From Desulfotalea sp. (GTDB taxonomy: Bacteria; Desulfobacterota; Desulfobulbia; Desulfobulbales; Desulfocapsaceae): DNA of 40,361 nt. Both the position numbers and the translations under genes were made by a program. Positions 26,225 through 35,992 of this stretch are shown in pieces (position 1 is the first letter of the stretch; each line of letters starts with the position of its first letter). The notes under the pieces were generated by a model. It had not been told where the DNA came from. It did no database searches and saw only the letters and a program-made list of their open reading frames with translations. The stretch covers positions 474-40,834 of the forward strand of contig NVXR01000023.1 of NCBI GenBank assembly GCA_002733995.1, read 5' to 3'.

Positions 26225-27627
26225 TGCAAAATCAGTCTTTTACACCTAAGGAAACGCTGGCCGAGCTAGATAAATATATAGTGGGGCAGGCGGACGCCAA
26301 ACGATCAGTTGCTATTGCGCTCAGAAATCGCTGGAGAAGAAACCATGTGCCCTCTCCATTACGAGAGGAAATCGCGCCTAAAAACATCATCATGATTGGG
26401 CCTACTGGAGTTGGTAAAACTGAAATAGCCAGACGTTTAGCAACACTTGCCCAGTCACCTTTCATAAAAGTGGAGGCATCAAAGTACACCGAGGTGGGCT
26501 ATGTTGGTCGTGATGTGGAGTCCATGGTGAGAGACCTCGTAGAGCTAGCCATTAATATGGTTAAAAAAGAAGAGGAAGAAAGGATTAGAGGTGTGGCGGA
26601 GGCGAATGCCGAAGACAAAATTCTTGATATCCTTCTCCCCCCAGCAGCAGGTGTCGGTTCCACCGCAGTACCTGATGGCGCCGTTTCGTTTACTACAGCG
26701 AACTCGGATCTTCCGGTGAAGCAGGAAGACAGTTCTGCAAATAGCACCAGAGAAAAATTTCGTAAAATGCTCCGCGACGGTAAGCTTGATGATCGCGAAG
26801 TTGAGGTGGAAGTGAGTGACACTAAATCCACGCCTATGGTGGAGATCATGACCACTTCAGGTATGGAAGATATGCAGTCAAACATTCAGGACGCTTTTGG
26901 AAAGCTTTTTCCTAAAAAGAAAAAGGCCCAAAAGATGAAAATGAAAGAGGCTCAAGAAGCGGTCATCAATGAAGAGACCGCGAAGCTCATTGACCATGAT
27001 AAGGTTGTCCAGGAAGCGCTGAAACGAACAGAGCAATCGGGCATCATTTTTCTTGATGAAATCGACAAGATTGTCTCAAAAGGTGGTGGTGGAGGCAACA
27101 GCCCAGAAGTATCTCGAGAAGGTGTGCAGAGAGATTTGCTTCCTATTGTTGAGGGCGCAACAGTGAGCACGAAGCACGGTATGGTTAAAACCGATCATAT
27201 TCTTTTTATAGCAAGTGGTGCTTTCCATTTATGCAAGCCTTCTGATTTGATTCCTGAGCTACAGGGGCGATTTCCTATCCGGGTTGAGTTACATTCACTT
27301 GGCAAGGATGACTTTGTGCGCATTTTGACCGAACCTAAAAATGCCTTAGTTAAACAGTATGTTGCCCTTATGAAAACTGAAGGTGTGGAGTTGATTTTTG
27401 AGGATGATGCTATTGAGGAACTGGCAGCTATAGCGGTGGAGGTAAACGAAAAGACTGAAGAGATTGGTGCGAGAAGGCTGCATACTGTTCTTGAAAGAAT
27501 GCTGGATAGCCTCTCCTTTGACGCCTCTGATAAATCGGGTGAGACCTTTGTCGTCACCGCCGCATATGTGAAAGAGCAGCTCTCTGAAATCGTTCAGGAT
27601 CAAGATCTCAGCAGGTATGTTTTATAA
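26224..27627 (+). CDS. hslU: HslU, ATPase subunit of the HslUV protease
   Basis: HslU is a AAA+ unfoldase that forms hexamers on HslV. Motifs: [22 protein letters not shown] near residue 14, Walker A GPTGVGKT near 58-65, [21 protein letters not shown], Walker [11 protein letters not shown] near 275, sensor 1 and arginine region [12 protein letters not shown] near 345, and the C-terminal LSRYVL that inserts into HslV. The central I-domain (about residues 110-240) is charged and variable, as usual. The length of 467 is normal. It is translationally coupled to hslV. Confidence 0.96.
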   Translation: MQNQSFTPKETLAELDKYIVGQADAKRSVAIALRNRWRRNHVPSPLREEIAPKNIIMIGPTGVGKTEIARRLATLAQSPFIKVEASKYTEVGYVGRDVESMVRDLVELAINMVKKEEEERIRGVAEANAEDKILDILLPPAAGVGSTAVPDGAVSFTTANSDLPVKQEDSSANSTREKFRKMLRDGKLDDREVEVEVSDTKSTPMVEIMTTSGMEDMQSNIQDAFGKLFPKKKKAQKMKMKEAQEAVINEETAKLIDHDKVVQEALKRTEQSGIIFLDEIDKIVSKGGGGGNSPEVSREGVQRDLLPIVEGATVSTKHGMVKTDHILFIASGAFHLCKPSDLIPELQGRFPIRVELHSLGKDDFVRILTEPKNALVKQYVALMKTEGVELIFEDDAIEELAAIAVEVNEKTEEIGARRLHTVLERMLDSLSFDASDKSGETFVVTAAYVKEQLSEIVQDQDLSRYVL

Positions 27628-27651
27628 CGAACGATTGTATTGGAGAACACT

Positions 27652-28242
27652 ATGTTTTTTAACCTTTTTGGCAAAAAAAGCACTGCGACCAAAACTGCTA
27701 ACAAAGATGTGCAATGTGTTGATGGGATAGACCCTGAGATGAATTACTGTCCTGATTGTGATGATGAGTATCGTGGCGAGATTAGTATCTGCCCCACCTG
27801 TGCTGTTTCACTCATGACAGGAGAAGAAAAAATAAGGCGTCATGCTTTAGAAAATCAGTCTCTCAACACACGCACCATGGAAATAGAACCGGGTGATGAA
27901 TTAATTTCCATACGCAATGGGCCTTTAAAAGATATGAAGATGCTGCAGAAGGTTCTTGCAAAGGAGAAAATCCCCTCAATTCTTGCAGGTGATGAAGGAA
28001 GTTGCGGCAAGGGATGTTGTGGCCCTGAAATGTACCTGCAGATCAGAAAGAACGATACGGAGATAGCATCAGAGGTGTTGACCCGTGATTTTGTTAAAAG
28101 TACTGCTTTAAATGTCGAAGACTTAAAGTATGCAGATGTTGTCTTTGATGAGCTGGCTGCAGAAACAGTTTGTCCCGCCTGTGGCTGCAGGTTTTCTCCG
28201 ACGGTCGGTGCTTGTCCTGATTGTGGACTCTGTTTTTCTTGA
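27652..28242 (+). CDS. Zinc-ribbon protein with a DUF2007-like middle part
   Basis: A 196-residue cytoplasmic protein of uncertain function. It has an N-terminal zinc ribbon (CPDCDDEYRGEISICPTC), a central part (EPGDELISIRNGPLKDMKMLQKVLAKEKIPSILAG) similar in plan to DUF2007 or signal-transducing-type small domains, a GKGCCGP cysteine cluster, and a C-terminal zinc ribbon (CPACGCRF and CPDCG). I use ATG 27652, with TGGAGAA 7 bases before it; the frame extends four codons upstream. It follows hslU by 24 bases and ends the operon before a strong terminator. A role linked to protein quality control is only suggested by position. Confidence 0.75.
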   Translation: MFFNLFGKKSTATKTANKDVQCVDGIDPEMNYCPDCDDEYRGEISICPTCAVSLMTGEEKIRRHALENQSLNTRTMEIEPGDELISIRNGPLKDMKMLQKVLAKEKIPSILAGDEGSCGKGCCGPEMYLQIRKNDTEIASEVLTRDFVKSTALNVEDLKYADVVFDELAAETVCPACGCRFSPTVGACPDCGLCFS

Positions 28243-28278
28243 ATTTTTGTTGTTGGAGTAAGTAGAATGCGTTGTGCT

Positions 28279-28320
28279 AACGAACTCACCTGGGAGACTA
28301 CTCCTAGGTGGGTTCGTTTT
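28279..28320 (+). terminator. Rho-independent terminator of the xerC-hslVU operon
   Basis: AACGAACTCACCTGGG (28279-28294) pairs with CCTAGGTGGGTTCGTT (28303-28318) with two imperfect positions, followed by TTTTATTT. A second hairpin just beyond, CCCCCAA (28330-28336) with TTGGGGG (28350-28356), faces the end of dnaE and may terminate it. Confidence 0.8.
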
Positions 28321-28380
28321 ATTTACAGCCCCCCAAATACTGGGGAAAATTGGGGGACCCGGCCGGCCAAGGAATGCGGA

Positions 28381-31300
28381 TCAGCTGCTTTTGGCCTTAT
28401 TGTCCCATCGCCGTTTTCTTGGTTTTAACACAATTGCCTTTTTAGTAAAGCTGATAGCCTTGTAGGTAAGTATCTCGTCCATCGTATCAGTAAGGCCCCT
28501 ACATGGCCTGATAGTAAGATCCTTGAGCACGTCGATATCCACTTCTCCTTTGCCTGCAAAATGTAGAGTAAGATTGACGGGACAGGAGCCATGGAATTGG
28601 TAGAGTGTTTTTTTAACCTTTTCCAATTGCTGTCTGGAGAGTTTATCGGACTTGAGTTTAATTCTGGCGGAATGGGTATATTTTTCCCTGGCGTCCGGTA
28701 AAGAATCGATTGAATCAGCGATGATTTTAGGACCACGCTCATCTTTTTGCACTGTTCCTTGAATAATAATGGGATCAGTAGAAGAAAGAATTTCTTCACA
28801 TATTGCATAAGTCGTTGGGAATACGACAATCTCCACCGCGTCAACAAGGTCTTCCACTGTAAGGAAAGCCATGGCGTCCCCCCGCTTACTTTTTAACTTT
28901 TTGCAGGTACGGATCAGGCCACCAATTCGCACGGGCTGATCATCTCCCCATTCTGCCAGGTCCTGAATTTGGCAGTCGATGATCGTGTTGATTTCGTGGA
29001 TGGTATCATCTAAAGGATGTCCGGTAATATAGAAGCCAACCGTTTCCTTTTCATGGACAAGTCGTTTTCTCTCTTCCCATTCCGGGATGTCCGGCATCGG
29101 AATGTGGGACAGTTCGGGGCGGCTCTCCGCCTCGGGCGCAATTGAAAACAGCGACATTTGTCCGCTTTGTAAGTCTCGTTGCACAGCTTTTGCCTGTTCC
29201 ATGGCCTGATCTAGGACGGCGACATATTGTGCCCGGTGGTAGCCCAGCGAATCAAAAGACCCGGATTTAATAAGGCTTTCAATGACCCGGCTGTTGACTT
29301 TTCTTGAATCTACCCGGTTACAAAAATCACTGATTGATGTGAATTTGCCGCTATTTATTCTTTCCTCAACGATCGAATCCAGCGCATTTTCGCCAACATT
29401 TTTAACTGCGGCGAGTCCAAATCGAATTCGATCATCAATAACGCTAAAGTCCTTAACGGATTCATTAATATCAGGGGGGAGAACTTCTATATGATGCTCC
29501 CTACATTCATTAATATACAGAACGACCTTGTCCGTGTTGTTCATGTCGCAAGAGAGTAGAGCGGTCATGAACTGTGGCATATAATGGGCCTTAAGATAGG
29601 CCGTTTGATATGAAACTAGGGCATAGGCGGCGGAATGGGATTTATTAAAACCATAACCTGCAAATTTTGCCATAAGATCAAAAATGTAACTCGCCCTCTC
29701 TTCAGGGTGTCCATTTTTAATGGCGCCGGCCATAAATTTAACTTTTTCGTCATCCATAACCTCCGCAATCTTTTTGCCCATGGCCCGGCGAAGAATATCG
29801 GCATCACCAAGTGAGTAACTGGCAAGGATGTTGGCTATTTTCATAACCTGTTCCTGATAGACAATTACACCATAGGTCTCTTCGAGTACGTCTTTAATAT
29901 CCGGCAGCGGATAGTCTGGTTCTTGGCGTCCATGCTTGGTCTCCACAAAATCATCCACCATGCCAGAATCAAGAGGTCCAGGGCGGTAGAGGGCAACCAG
30001 AGCAATGAGGTCACTGAATTGTTCCGGTGCTAATTTAACAAGAAGCTCCCGCATACCCGAACTTTCAAGCTGGAACACCCCTTGTGCGTCACCGTCACAG
30101 AGAAGTTTAAAGGTTTTTGCATCATCCATAGGGATGGTATCTATATTTAGATCAATCCCATTATCGATTTTTATATGCTTTACGGCTTTATCAATTACCG
30201 TGAGTGTTTTCAGACCAAGAAAATCGAACTTGATGAGGCCTGTCATCTCAGTATGTTTCATGTCATACTGGGTCAGGGTTTCATCGTTACTGCCTTTACA
30301 CGTTGGCAGGTAGTCGGTCATTGGGGTGGGGGATACCACAACTCCAGCAGCATGGGTTGAGGTGTGTCGGGCGAGACCTTCCAGGGTCTTCGAGACAGAA
30401 AGCAACTCTTCTATTCGTGGATCATTGTCCGCTATTTCCTGGAGTTTAGGCTCATCTATCAATGCTTTTTTGATAGTCATTTTCAGTTGATCAGGGATAA
30501 GCTTTGCAACCTTATCTACATCACCAAATGGAATATCGAGAGCTCTACCGACATCACGGATAACACCCCTGGCCTTCATGGAACCGTAGGTGATAATCTG
30601 TGCTACATATTCCGCACCACCATATTTCCTGCGCACATAATCGATTACTTCGCCACGTCTTTCCTGACAGAAATCAATGTCAAAATCCGGCATTGACTTA
30701 CGTTCAATGTTGAGAAAACGTTCAAAAATGAGACCGTAAGGAATAGGGTCGATATTGGTAATAGACATCGAAAATGCTGCTAAACTACCGGCTCCAGATC
30801 CACGGCCGGGGCCTACTGGAATCTTATTATCTTTCGCCCAGCCGATAAAATCGGCAACAATGAGGAAGTAGGCAGGAAAACCCATGCTTGAGATGACACC
30901 AATTTCCATCTCGAGTCGTGCTCGATAGGTTGCGTCAATTTCCTCATTATATGACTTCGCTTTGCGCATTTCGTCAAAGCGTAATTCAAGCCCGTCCCAA
31001 CAGGCCTTTGTAAACATTGAGTCAAGGGATTGGCCTTCTGCAACAGGGAAGTCTGGAAAATAATAATCTCCAAAATTAATCTCTAGATTACAGCGATCCG
31101 CAATTTCTTGTGTTGTGGCAATGGATTCTGGGCAATGGGCAAAACTTTTTTTCATCACCTCTGGAGATTTAAAGTAAAATTCGTCCGTTGAAAATCGAAA
31201 CCGTTTAGGGTCATTTATGGTCTTACCGGTCTGGATACAAAGAAGGAGTTCGTGGGCGTGGGCTTCTTCACGGTTGAGATAGTGACAGTCGTTGGTGGCG

Positions 31301-31905
31301 ACAAGTTTAACCCCCATCTCAGCTGCGAGTTTTTTCAGACCATCATTAACAGGTTGCTGGTCTGAAATACCATTTTCCTGTAGCTCAAAATAAAGACGAT
31401 CTCCAAAAATTTCATGGAGTTCCTTGGCCTTTTTTCGTGCCCCAGACATGTCTTTTTTATGAATGAGATAGGGTACTTGTCCGTGTAAACAGGCGGTGAG
31501 GGCAATGATGCCTTCGTTGTACTTTTTAAGCACTTCCATGTCGATTCTAGGCTTATAATAGAAACCTTCGAATTGAGCGATGGAAGCCATTTTCATAAGG
31601 TTTTTATAGCCGGTGTGGTTCATGGCAAGAACAACTATGTGAAAGGCTATATTGCCATCGACTACTTTTTTGACCCTCATATCGCCTGGGGCAATGTAGA
31701 GCTCACAGCCGACTATTGGTTTGATCCCTGCTTTCTTAGCTTTAGCGTAAAACTCTAGAGCCCCATACATGGCGCCATGGTCGGTGATGGCAACACTGTC
31801 CATCCCGAATTCTTTACATTTGTCGAGAAGATCAGCTATACGAATGGCTCCGTCAAGCAGGCTGTACTGAGAATGGACGTGGAGATGGGTGAATCCTGCA
31901 CTCAT
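28381..31905 (-). CDS. dnaE: DNA polymerase III alpha subunit
   Basis: DnaE is the catalytic subunit of the replicative polymerase. The PHP domain opens the protein (FTHLHVHSQYSLLDGA, ITDHGAMYGALEF). The catalytic aspartates are in SMPDFDIDFCQERRGEVIDY near residue 405, with GPGRGSGAGSLAAF upstream. Then YRPGPLDSGMVDDFVETKHGR, VYQEQVMKIANILASYSLGDADILRRAMGKK and GFNKSHSAAYALVSYQTAYLKAHY follow. An OB fold (VRIGGLIRTCKKLKSKRGDAMAFLTVED) lies near the C-terminus. QMSLF near residue 918 is a sliding-clamp binding motif. The length of 1174 is typical. The ATG follows the stop of the pentapeptide lipoprotein gene by one base, so translation is probably coupled. Confidence 0.97.
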   Translation of the reverse strand: MSAGFTHLHVHSQYSLLDGAIRIADLLDKCKEFGMDSVAITDHGAMYGALEFYAKAKKAGIKPIVGCELYIAPGDMRVKKVVDGNIAFHIVVLAMNHTGYKNLMKMASIAQFEGFYYKPRIDMEVLKKYNEGIIALTACLHGQVPYLIHKKDMSGARKKAKELHEIFGDRLYFELQENGISDQQPVNDGLKKLAAEMGVKLVATNDCHYLNREEAHAHELLLCIQTGKTINDPKRFRFSTDEFYFKSPEVMKKSFAHCPESIATTQEIADRCNLEINFGDYYFPDFPVAEGQSLDSMFTKACWDGLELRFDEMRKAKSYNEEIDATYRARLEMEIGVISSMGFPAYFLIVADFIGWAKDNKIPVGPGRGSGAGSLAAFSMSITNIDPIPYGLIFERFLNIERKSMPDFDIDFCQERRGEVIDYVRRKYGGAEYVAQIITYGSMKARGVIRDVGRALDIPFGDVDKVAKLIPDQLKMTIKKALIDEPKLQEIADNDPRIEELLSVSKTLEGLARHTSTHAAGVVVSPTPMTDYLPTCKGSNDETLTQYDMKHTEMTGLIKFDFLGLKTLTVIDKAVKHIKIDNGIDLNIDTIPMDDAKTFKLLCDGDAQGVFQLESSGMRELLVKLAPEQFSDLIALVALYRPGPLDSGMVDDFVETKHGRQEPDYPLPDIKDVLEETYGVIVYQEQVMKIANILASYSLGDADILRRAMGKKIAEVMDDEKVKFMAGAIKNGHPEERASYIFDLMAKFAGYGFNKSHSAAYALVSYQTAYLKAHYMPQFMTALLSCDMNNTDKVVLYINECREHHIEVLPPDINESVKDFSVIDDRIRFGLAAVKNVGENALDSIVEERINSGKFTSISDFCNRVDSRKVNSRVIESLIKSGSFDSLGYHRAQYVAVLDQAMEQAKAVQRDLQSGQMSLFSIAPEAESRPELSHIPMPDIPEWEERKRLVHEKETVGFYITGHPLDDTIHEINTIIDCQIQDLAEWGDDQPVRIGGLIRTCKKLKSKRGDAMAFLTVEDLVDAVEIVVFPTTYAICEEILSSTDPIIIQGTVQKDERGPKIIADSIDSLPDAREKYTHSARIKLKSDKLSRQQLEKVKKTLYQFHGSCPVNLTLHFAGKGEVDIDVLKDLTIRPCRGLTDTMDEILTYKAISFTKKAIVLKPRKRRWDNKAKSS

Positions 31906-31906
31906 A

Positions 31907-32764
31907 TTATTGAATATTTCCTTGTATACTTTCGAGGAGAGCCCCGGTTAAATTTGTATCGTTAAACGTTGCGTTAATCACGTTTGCACGGATGAGATTG
32001 CTGCCGCTAAAGTTCGCATGTGACAGATTTGCAGAACTGAGGTTAGCCCCGGGAAGGTTTGCATGAATGAGTGTAGCATTGGTCAAGTTCGCCCCCTGTA
32101 GATTTGCCTGTCGAAGATTGGCATTGGTGAAATTAGCCCCAGTGAGATTGGCACCTGCAAGGTTTGCATGCTTGAGCTGGGCATTGCTAAAATCAATACC
32201 GCTGAAGTTACAATCAGGGCAATTTTGAGCGATTCGTATAAAGCGGGCCTTCGTTGTTTCCGGTCTGTATTCGGCGCTTTGAGTGCTGGCCTTTAGAGGC
32301 GCGTGCTGGAGAGAGAGTTGCGGTAATTTAGAGGGCTTGTCAGCTGCCACAGGAAGAATGTCTTTCTCGGTTGCAAACGATCCTTTGTAGCGTAAAGCAC
32401 CATTTTTGGTGAAAAATATGTAGCTGTTCTTTGCCTTGATGATGCGGAAACATCTTTCATCTCCAAAAAACCATGCGTTAAATTTCATACAAACCAAATT
32501 GTCCTCCTTCATTGACCACTTACCGGTATCTGTATCACCAGCACTGCTGGTTGCGGAGAGTGTTTTATTTGCCTGAAAGAGTATAGATGCATCAAAGTCA
32601 ATGGCTTCGAGGTGAAGAGTCCTGGCCGTAAATTCCTGCTCTACTTGCTGGAGGGAGAGGGGAGTCAAACCGTTTTTTTCATACTGTTTTTGGGAAACTG
32701 GTGCACAGGAACATGACAAATAACCAGCGAATAAGAGCAGTATGAAGGAACGAAGTTGTTTCAC
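31907..32764 (-). CDS. Pentapeptide-repeat lipoprotein
   Basis: The start is GTG 32764. Residues 1-20 form a lipoprotein signal (LLLFAGYLSCSCAPV, lipid cysteine at about 18 or 20). Residues 20-180 have no clear family. From about 185 on there are some 18 tandem pentapeptide repeats of the A(D/N)Lxx type (FSGIDFSNAQLKHANLAGA and so on), which fold as a right-handed quadrilateral beta helix. Pentapeptide helices often mediate protein contact; some mimic DNA, but a secreted lipoprotein is unlikely to do that. The gene stops one base before dnaE begins. The ribosome site is weak (GGTGGA about 10 bases upstream). Confidence 0.8.
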   Translation of the reverse strand: MKQLRSFILLLFAGYLSCSCAPVSQKQYEKNGLTPLSLQQVEQEFTARTLHLEAIDFDASILFQANKTLSATSSAGDTDTGKWSMKEDNLVCMKFNAWFFGDERCFRIIKAKNSYIFFTKNGALRYKGSFATEKDILPVAADKPSKLPQLSLQHAPLKASTQSAEYRPETTKARFIRIAQNCPDCNFSGIDFSNAQLKHANLAGANLTGANFTNANLRQANLQGANLTNATLIHANLPGANLSSANLSHANFSGSNLIRANVINATFNDTNLTGALLESIQGNIQ

Positions 32765-33125
32765 TTTGGGGATCCACCGGAAAGATTGAAGAACTTTTGT
32801 ATAGGAGTATATTTATAGGTGCTATGACTAATAGCATAGACGGACTGAATTTGCACTCGATTTCAACTGTTGACACTATCCTTTAAAAATTCAATATAAA
32901 CAGAGTGTTAACTGTATTTGGTTCACCGTGCTGAACTACTTTTATTAGTGTATTTGAGCAGTTATCAAACCTTTAAAAAATTGTGGGCCATCTGTCTCTT
33001 AAAAATGTGGCACCAGGCAAGTAGAGGGTTATTTCTTTTTACTACTATAGCCTTTTTTTATGTACAATTTATCACTTGCTAAGTGAGCCTCTGATGTAAT
33101 AATAATTTGAGAAACCATTTATCAA
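32765..33125. other. Intergenic stretch holding a probable promoter
   Basis: No gene is seen. A rightward promoter is present at 32870-32900. The remainder is AT-rich, with oligo-T tracts. Confidence 0.35.
32870..32900 (+). promoter_or_regulatory. Sigma-70-type promoter candidate
   Basis: TTGACA (32870-32875) is followed after 17 bases by AATATA/TATAAA (32893-32900). It would transcribe the small open frame at 33126 and the DUF4388-like gene. Transcript start and use are not shown. Confidence 0.45.
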
Positions 33126-33311
33126 ATGACAAGGGACATTGAGCAGGCTTTGTCGAAACTGCATAGGAAATGTGCACTCAGCCAGTTGAATTGCAAATGG
33201 ATACTATTCTTTGCATTTTTTGAGGGTGTATTTGTCGCATTAGCATGTTATTTCCTTCTGTTTTTGTTATGGCCGTACTATAGTAGCCACGTCTTATTCA
33301 GGTTTAGTTAA
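33126..33311 (+). CDS. Possible small membrane protein, unrecognised
   Basis: A 61-residue frame with one hydrophobic span (residues 25-52, WILFFAFFEGVFVALACYFLL) after a basic N-terminus. It has a weak GAG-type site and no family I recognise. It lies between a promoter candidate and the DUF4388-like gene, 28 bases before the latter. It may be a real small membrane protein or chance. Confidence 0.25.
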   Translation: MTRDIEQALSKLHRKCALSQLNCKWILFFAFFEGVFVALACYFLLFLLWPYYSSHVLFRFS

Positions 33312-33339
33312 CGTTTATTCCGGTAGTTGGCAAAGAGTA

Positions 33340-33915
33340 TTGTCGCTACATCTCACACAGTTTTTTCAGGAATCCAGTTTTCAAATGATATTAGATTCGC
33401 GCCATAAATGCGGTGTTTCCCTGCAGGGTGATATTGCTGTTATTGAATTGAATAATATTTTTCAATTCTTTGATTATGCCGCCGCCTCTGGTGAATTACG
33501 AGTGGTTGGTGAAGATAACAACGCCAGTTTTTTCTTTCAGAGAGGAAAGTTGATCTTTGGGGCGCTGAGTGTTAATCAAAAAAAAATCGGTGATATGCTT
33601 GTGGAGTCCGGTATTCTTAGTGGGTATCAGCTCTCCCAAGCCTTGACCATGCACGCGCAACACGGGCGTCGTCGTCGTTTAGGCGACATTCTGGTGAAGA
33701 AAGGTTTTGTAAAGTTTGAAGAACTGTCTGAGATGTTGCAGACCCAGGCAAGAGAAGCCTTCTTTGAGACTTTGAGCTGGAAAGAAGGCATGTTTTTTTT
33801 CTATGCCAACCAGTTCCCCTCCAAAGAAGAGATACTGATCAATGAGAGAATTGATCACCTCTTACTCGAAGGAATTGTTCGAATGGATAATTCGCTTGGA
33901 CCAGATTCGCTATAA
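33340..33915 (+). CDS. DUF4388/PATAN-like signalling protein
   Basis: The protein (191 residues from TTG 33340; ATG 33385 is an alternative) has an N-terminal part of DUF4388 type: VSLQGDIAVIELNNIFQFFDYAAASGELRVVG and FFFQRGKLIFGALS. A helical part follows with LGDILVKKGFVKFEELSEMLQTQAREAFFETLSWKEGMFFF, as in PATAN proteins. Such proteins are linked to gliding, polysaccharide or chemosensory signalling in deltaproteobacteria. No catalytic motif is present. It converges with motA, leaving 20 bases between the stops. AAAGAG lies just before TTG, AGGA 12 bases before the ATG. Confidence 0.65.
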   Translation: MSLHLTQFFQESSFQMILDSRHKCGVSLQGDIAVIELNNIFQFFDYAAASGELRVVGEDNNASFFFQRGKLIFGALSVNQKKIGDMLVESGILSGYQLSQALTMHAQHGRRRRLGDILVKKGFVKFEELSEMLQTQAREAFFETLSWKEGMFFFYANQFPSKEEILINERIDHLLLEGIVRMDNSLGPDSL

Positions 33916-33935
33916 CCTCCCCCAAACACCTTTGT

Positions 33936-34769
33936 TTAGGTTTCTGCTTGTTCTTCCGCCTCTTTTTGTTTTTCGATGTTAAATCGATCCTTTATTTTAG
34001 AGTAGGACACAAGCTCGGTTGCCCGCTGGGACGGGGTGAGAAATGACTCAAGTTTCGTTTTCAAAATGATAGGATTGAGTTCTGAGCTAATTGCAATAAC
34101 CCCTTCCAAAATAATCTTTTGTAACAAAAGTTCCTGGTTCGTTCTTTCTTTAATAGTTGCAGCAAAGGGGAGGAAGAAGAAGTTGGCAAAGAGTAAACCG
34201 TATAATGTTGAAGTAAGAGCTATGGGGATGGCTTGTAGTATTATTGAAGTATCCCCTATCCCGCCTAACATCGTAATGAGTCCTACCACTGAACCCATGA
34301 TTCCAAAAGCAGGGAAATAGTCTGCTATAGCTCTTACCACCCGCTCTGAATCCTCCCTGCGCAATCTAAAGAAGTACATTTCTGTGTTGAGTATGTCTCG
34401 AATCTGATCAATGGAATAGCCGTCCACAAGACAACCTAGGGCCCTGCGCAAAAAGAGAATAGTTGTTTCATTTTCCTGATTTTGCAGGGACAGTACACCT
34501 TCTATTCTTGATCTGATAGAAAGATCAATAAGGATATTAATGATTTCAGTTTCTTTTTTTATAGGCTTTTTGTACGCAGCCTGCAAAACCTTGGATACGA
34601 TATGTAGCTGTTCTACCCGGAAGCTGATAAGAGTAGCACAAATGGTACCACCACAAACGATAAAAAGACCCGAGATGTTAAAGTAGAGGCTGAGGTTTCC
34701 ATGCAGCATAAAGCCGGCGATAAATAGGGAACCACAGAGGATCAGGCCAATGAGATTTTTATTTTTCAT
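33936..34769 (-). CDS. motA: MotA-like stator subunit
   Basis: MotA forms the ring of the ion-driven stator that turns the flagellum. The 277-residue protein has two N-terminal spans (LIGLILCGSLFIAGFML and ISGLFIVCGGTICATLI), a cytoplasmic loop with RRALGCLVDGYSIDQIRDIL, and two later spans in FPAFGIMGSVVGLITMLGGIGD and IPIALTSTLYGLLFANFFFLPFA. The C-terminal tail is acidic (EKQKEAEEQAET). It begins 4 bases after the motB stop. The order motB then motA is the reverse of the usual. Chemistry (proton or sodium) cannot be told here. No other flagellar genes are in the window. Confidence 0.82.
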   Translation of the reverse strand: MKNKNLIGLILCGSLFIAGFMLHGNLSLYFNISGLFIVCGGTICATLISFRVEQLHIVSKVLQAAYKKPIKKETEIINILIDLSIRSRIEGVLSLQNQENETTILFLRRALGCLVDGYSIDQIRDILNTEMYFFRLRREDSERVVRAIADYFPAFGIMGSVVGLITMLGGIGDTSIILQAIPIALTSTLYGLLFANFFFLPFAATIKERTNQELLLQKIILEGVIAISSELNPIILKTKLESFLTPSQRATELVSYSKIKDRFNIEKQKEAEEQAET

Positions 34770-34773
34770 ATGC

Positions 34774-35961
34774 TTAGTTCAACCCTTCAAGGTTTGCGGA
34801 GAGTGGTTTGGGCAGCCGTTTTGAGATAATAATTTCCACACGTCTATTTTTCGCACGGTTATCAGCTGAAGTATTTGCGACGACTGGGCGGTAAGACGCA
34901 TAGCCGCTCACAATAAATTGATTTGGGTTCATTCCAATCTCATCTATTAAGAATCTGGCAACAACACTTGCTCTTGCAACAGATAGCTCCCAATTGCTGC
35001 GGTACCTACTCGATACCATGGGGATATTGTCCGTATGTCCTACTACGTTAATCATATACGGGGTATCCTTTAGTACGGTGGCAAGGGTGTAAAGTGAGTT
35101 TTTCGCAGAAGAAGAAAGTGAACTGTGGCCTAATGAAAAAAGAAGATCGCCGGTAAGAATAATACGTATGGTCTTATCTGGTATGAGATCAATAGTTGCA
35201 AAGGGACCCAGATCATTTTTCTTGATGGCTTCTTTACTTAACGTATAAATATTCAACATCGGATCAGCTGTCTGCGGGGCATGTATCTTTTCTTCTGGGA
35301 CAAGTGGTCGCGGCTCAAGAACTGTGTCGGAGGGAATAGGAAGAGGTTGTTGAGCTGGTGGCGGCTGTATATCTACGCCTTTTTCTACGATGATTGCAAA
35401 ACTGTTGGTTACGGTGGTTGGTATCTCCGGATTGAGTTCTATTTCATCTTCAGCTAGGGGCGTATCAGTAGTAATACTAGTAGTAGCTTTTTCAGGTGGA
35501 GGAGAAGGCAGCTGAAATTCTTCGATAGGAACCCGTTCTACCTTCTTGATTGTGCCTGCAGTAATGAAAGGAAGACTTGCGGTGATTGGGGCAAAAGGTA
35601 AAGAAACACCACTGGCGTCGGTGGACTGAAGCGCTTCGGTGGTATCGCCTCCGATGATTTCTTTACCTGTTGGTTCGAGAAACTCCTCATTGGCCGTCTG
35701 ATACACAAACATAGACAGAAAGAGAATAAACATGGTCATCATCAGATCAGACCAGGCAACAGACCAATGGGTTGCGGAGGAAGTTGTTGACTGAAAAGGT
35801 GTGTCGTCAACATGAAAAACAGTATTGCTGACATAGCGTCTTTCGCTTGAAATCACAGTGGACGAAAAACGGCTCTCATGGATTATTGAGTTGATTGGAG
35901 ACTGCGGCTGCAATTCAGCCAGTTCTTGTTGTTCAGTAGTGGTCGCAGGTTTATCCAACAT
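34774..35961 (-). CDS. motB: MotB-like stator subunit with OmpA-type peptidoglycan-binding domain
   Basis: The single span WSDLMMTMFILFLSMFVYQ contains the ion-channel aspartate (D72), equivalent to Asp32 of E. coli MotB. It is preceded by an unusually long 65-residue cytoplasmic N-terminus. A proline- and threonine-rich linker (about residues 100-265) leads to an OmpA-like domain with NVVGHTDNIPM, NWELSVARASVVARFL and NRAKNRRVEI that anchors the stator to the cell wall. At 395 residues it is longer than classical MotB. Coupled with motA by 4 bases. A stator for gliding or another rotary role is possible. Confidence 0.82.
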   Translation of the reverse strand: MLDKPATTTEQQELAELQPQSPINSIIHESRFSSTVISSERRYVSNTVFHVDDTPFQSTTSSATHWSVAWSDLMMTMFILFLSMFVYQTANEEFLEPTGKEIIGGDTTEALQSTDASGVSLPFAPITASLPFITAGTIKKVERVPIEEFQLPSPPPEKATTSITTDTPLAEDEIELNPEIPTTVTNSFAIIVEKGVDIQPPPAQQPLPIPSDTVLEPRPLVPEEKIHAPQTADPMLNIYTLSKEAIKKNDLGPFATIDLIPDKTIRIILTGDLLFSLGHSSLSSSAKNSLYTLATVLKDTPYMINVVGHTDNIPMVSSRYRSNWELSVARASVVARFLIDEIGMNPNQFIVSGYASYRPVVANTSADNRAKNRRVEIIISKRLPKPLSANLEGLN

Positions 35962-35992
35962 AGAATGCCGCTCTTAAAGGTTTTCACTATAA

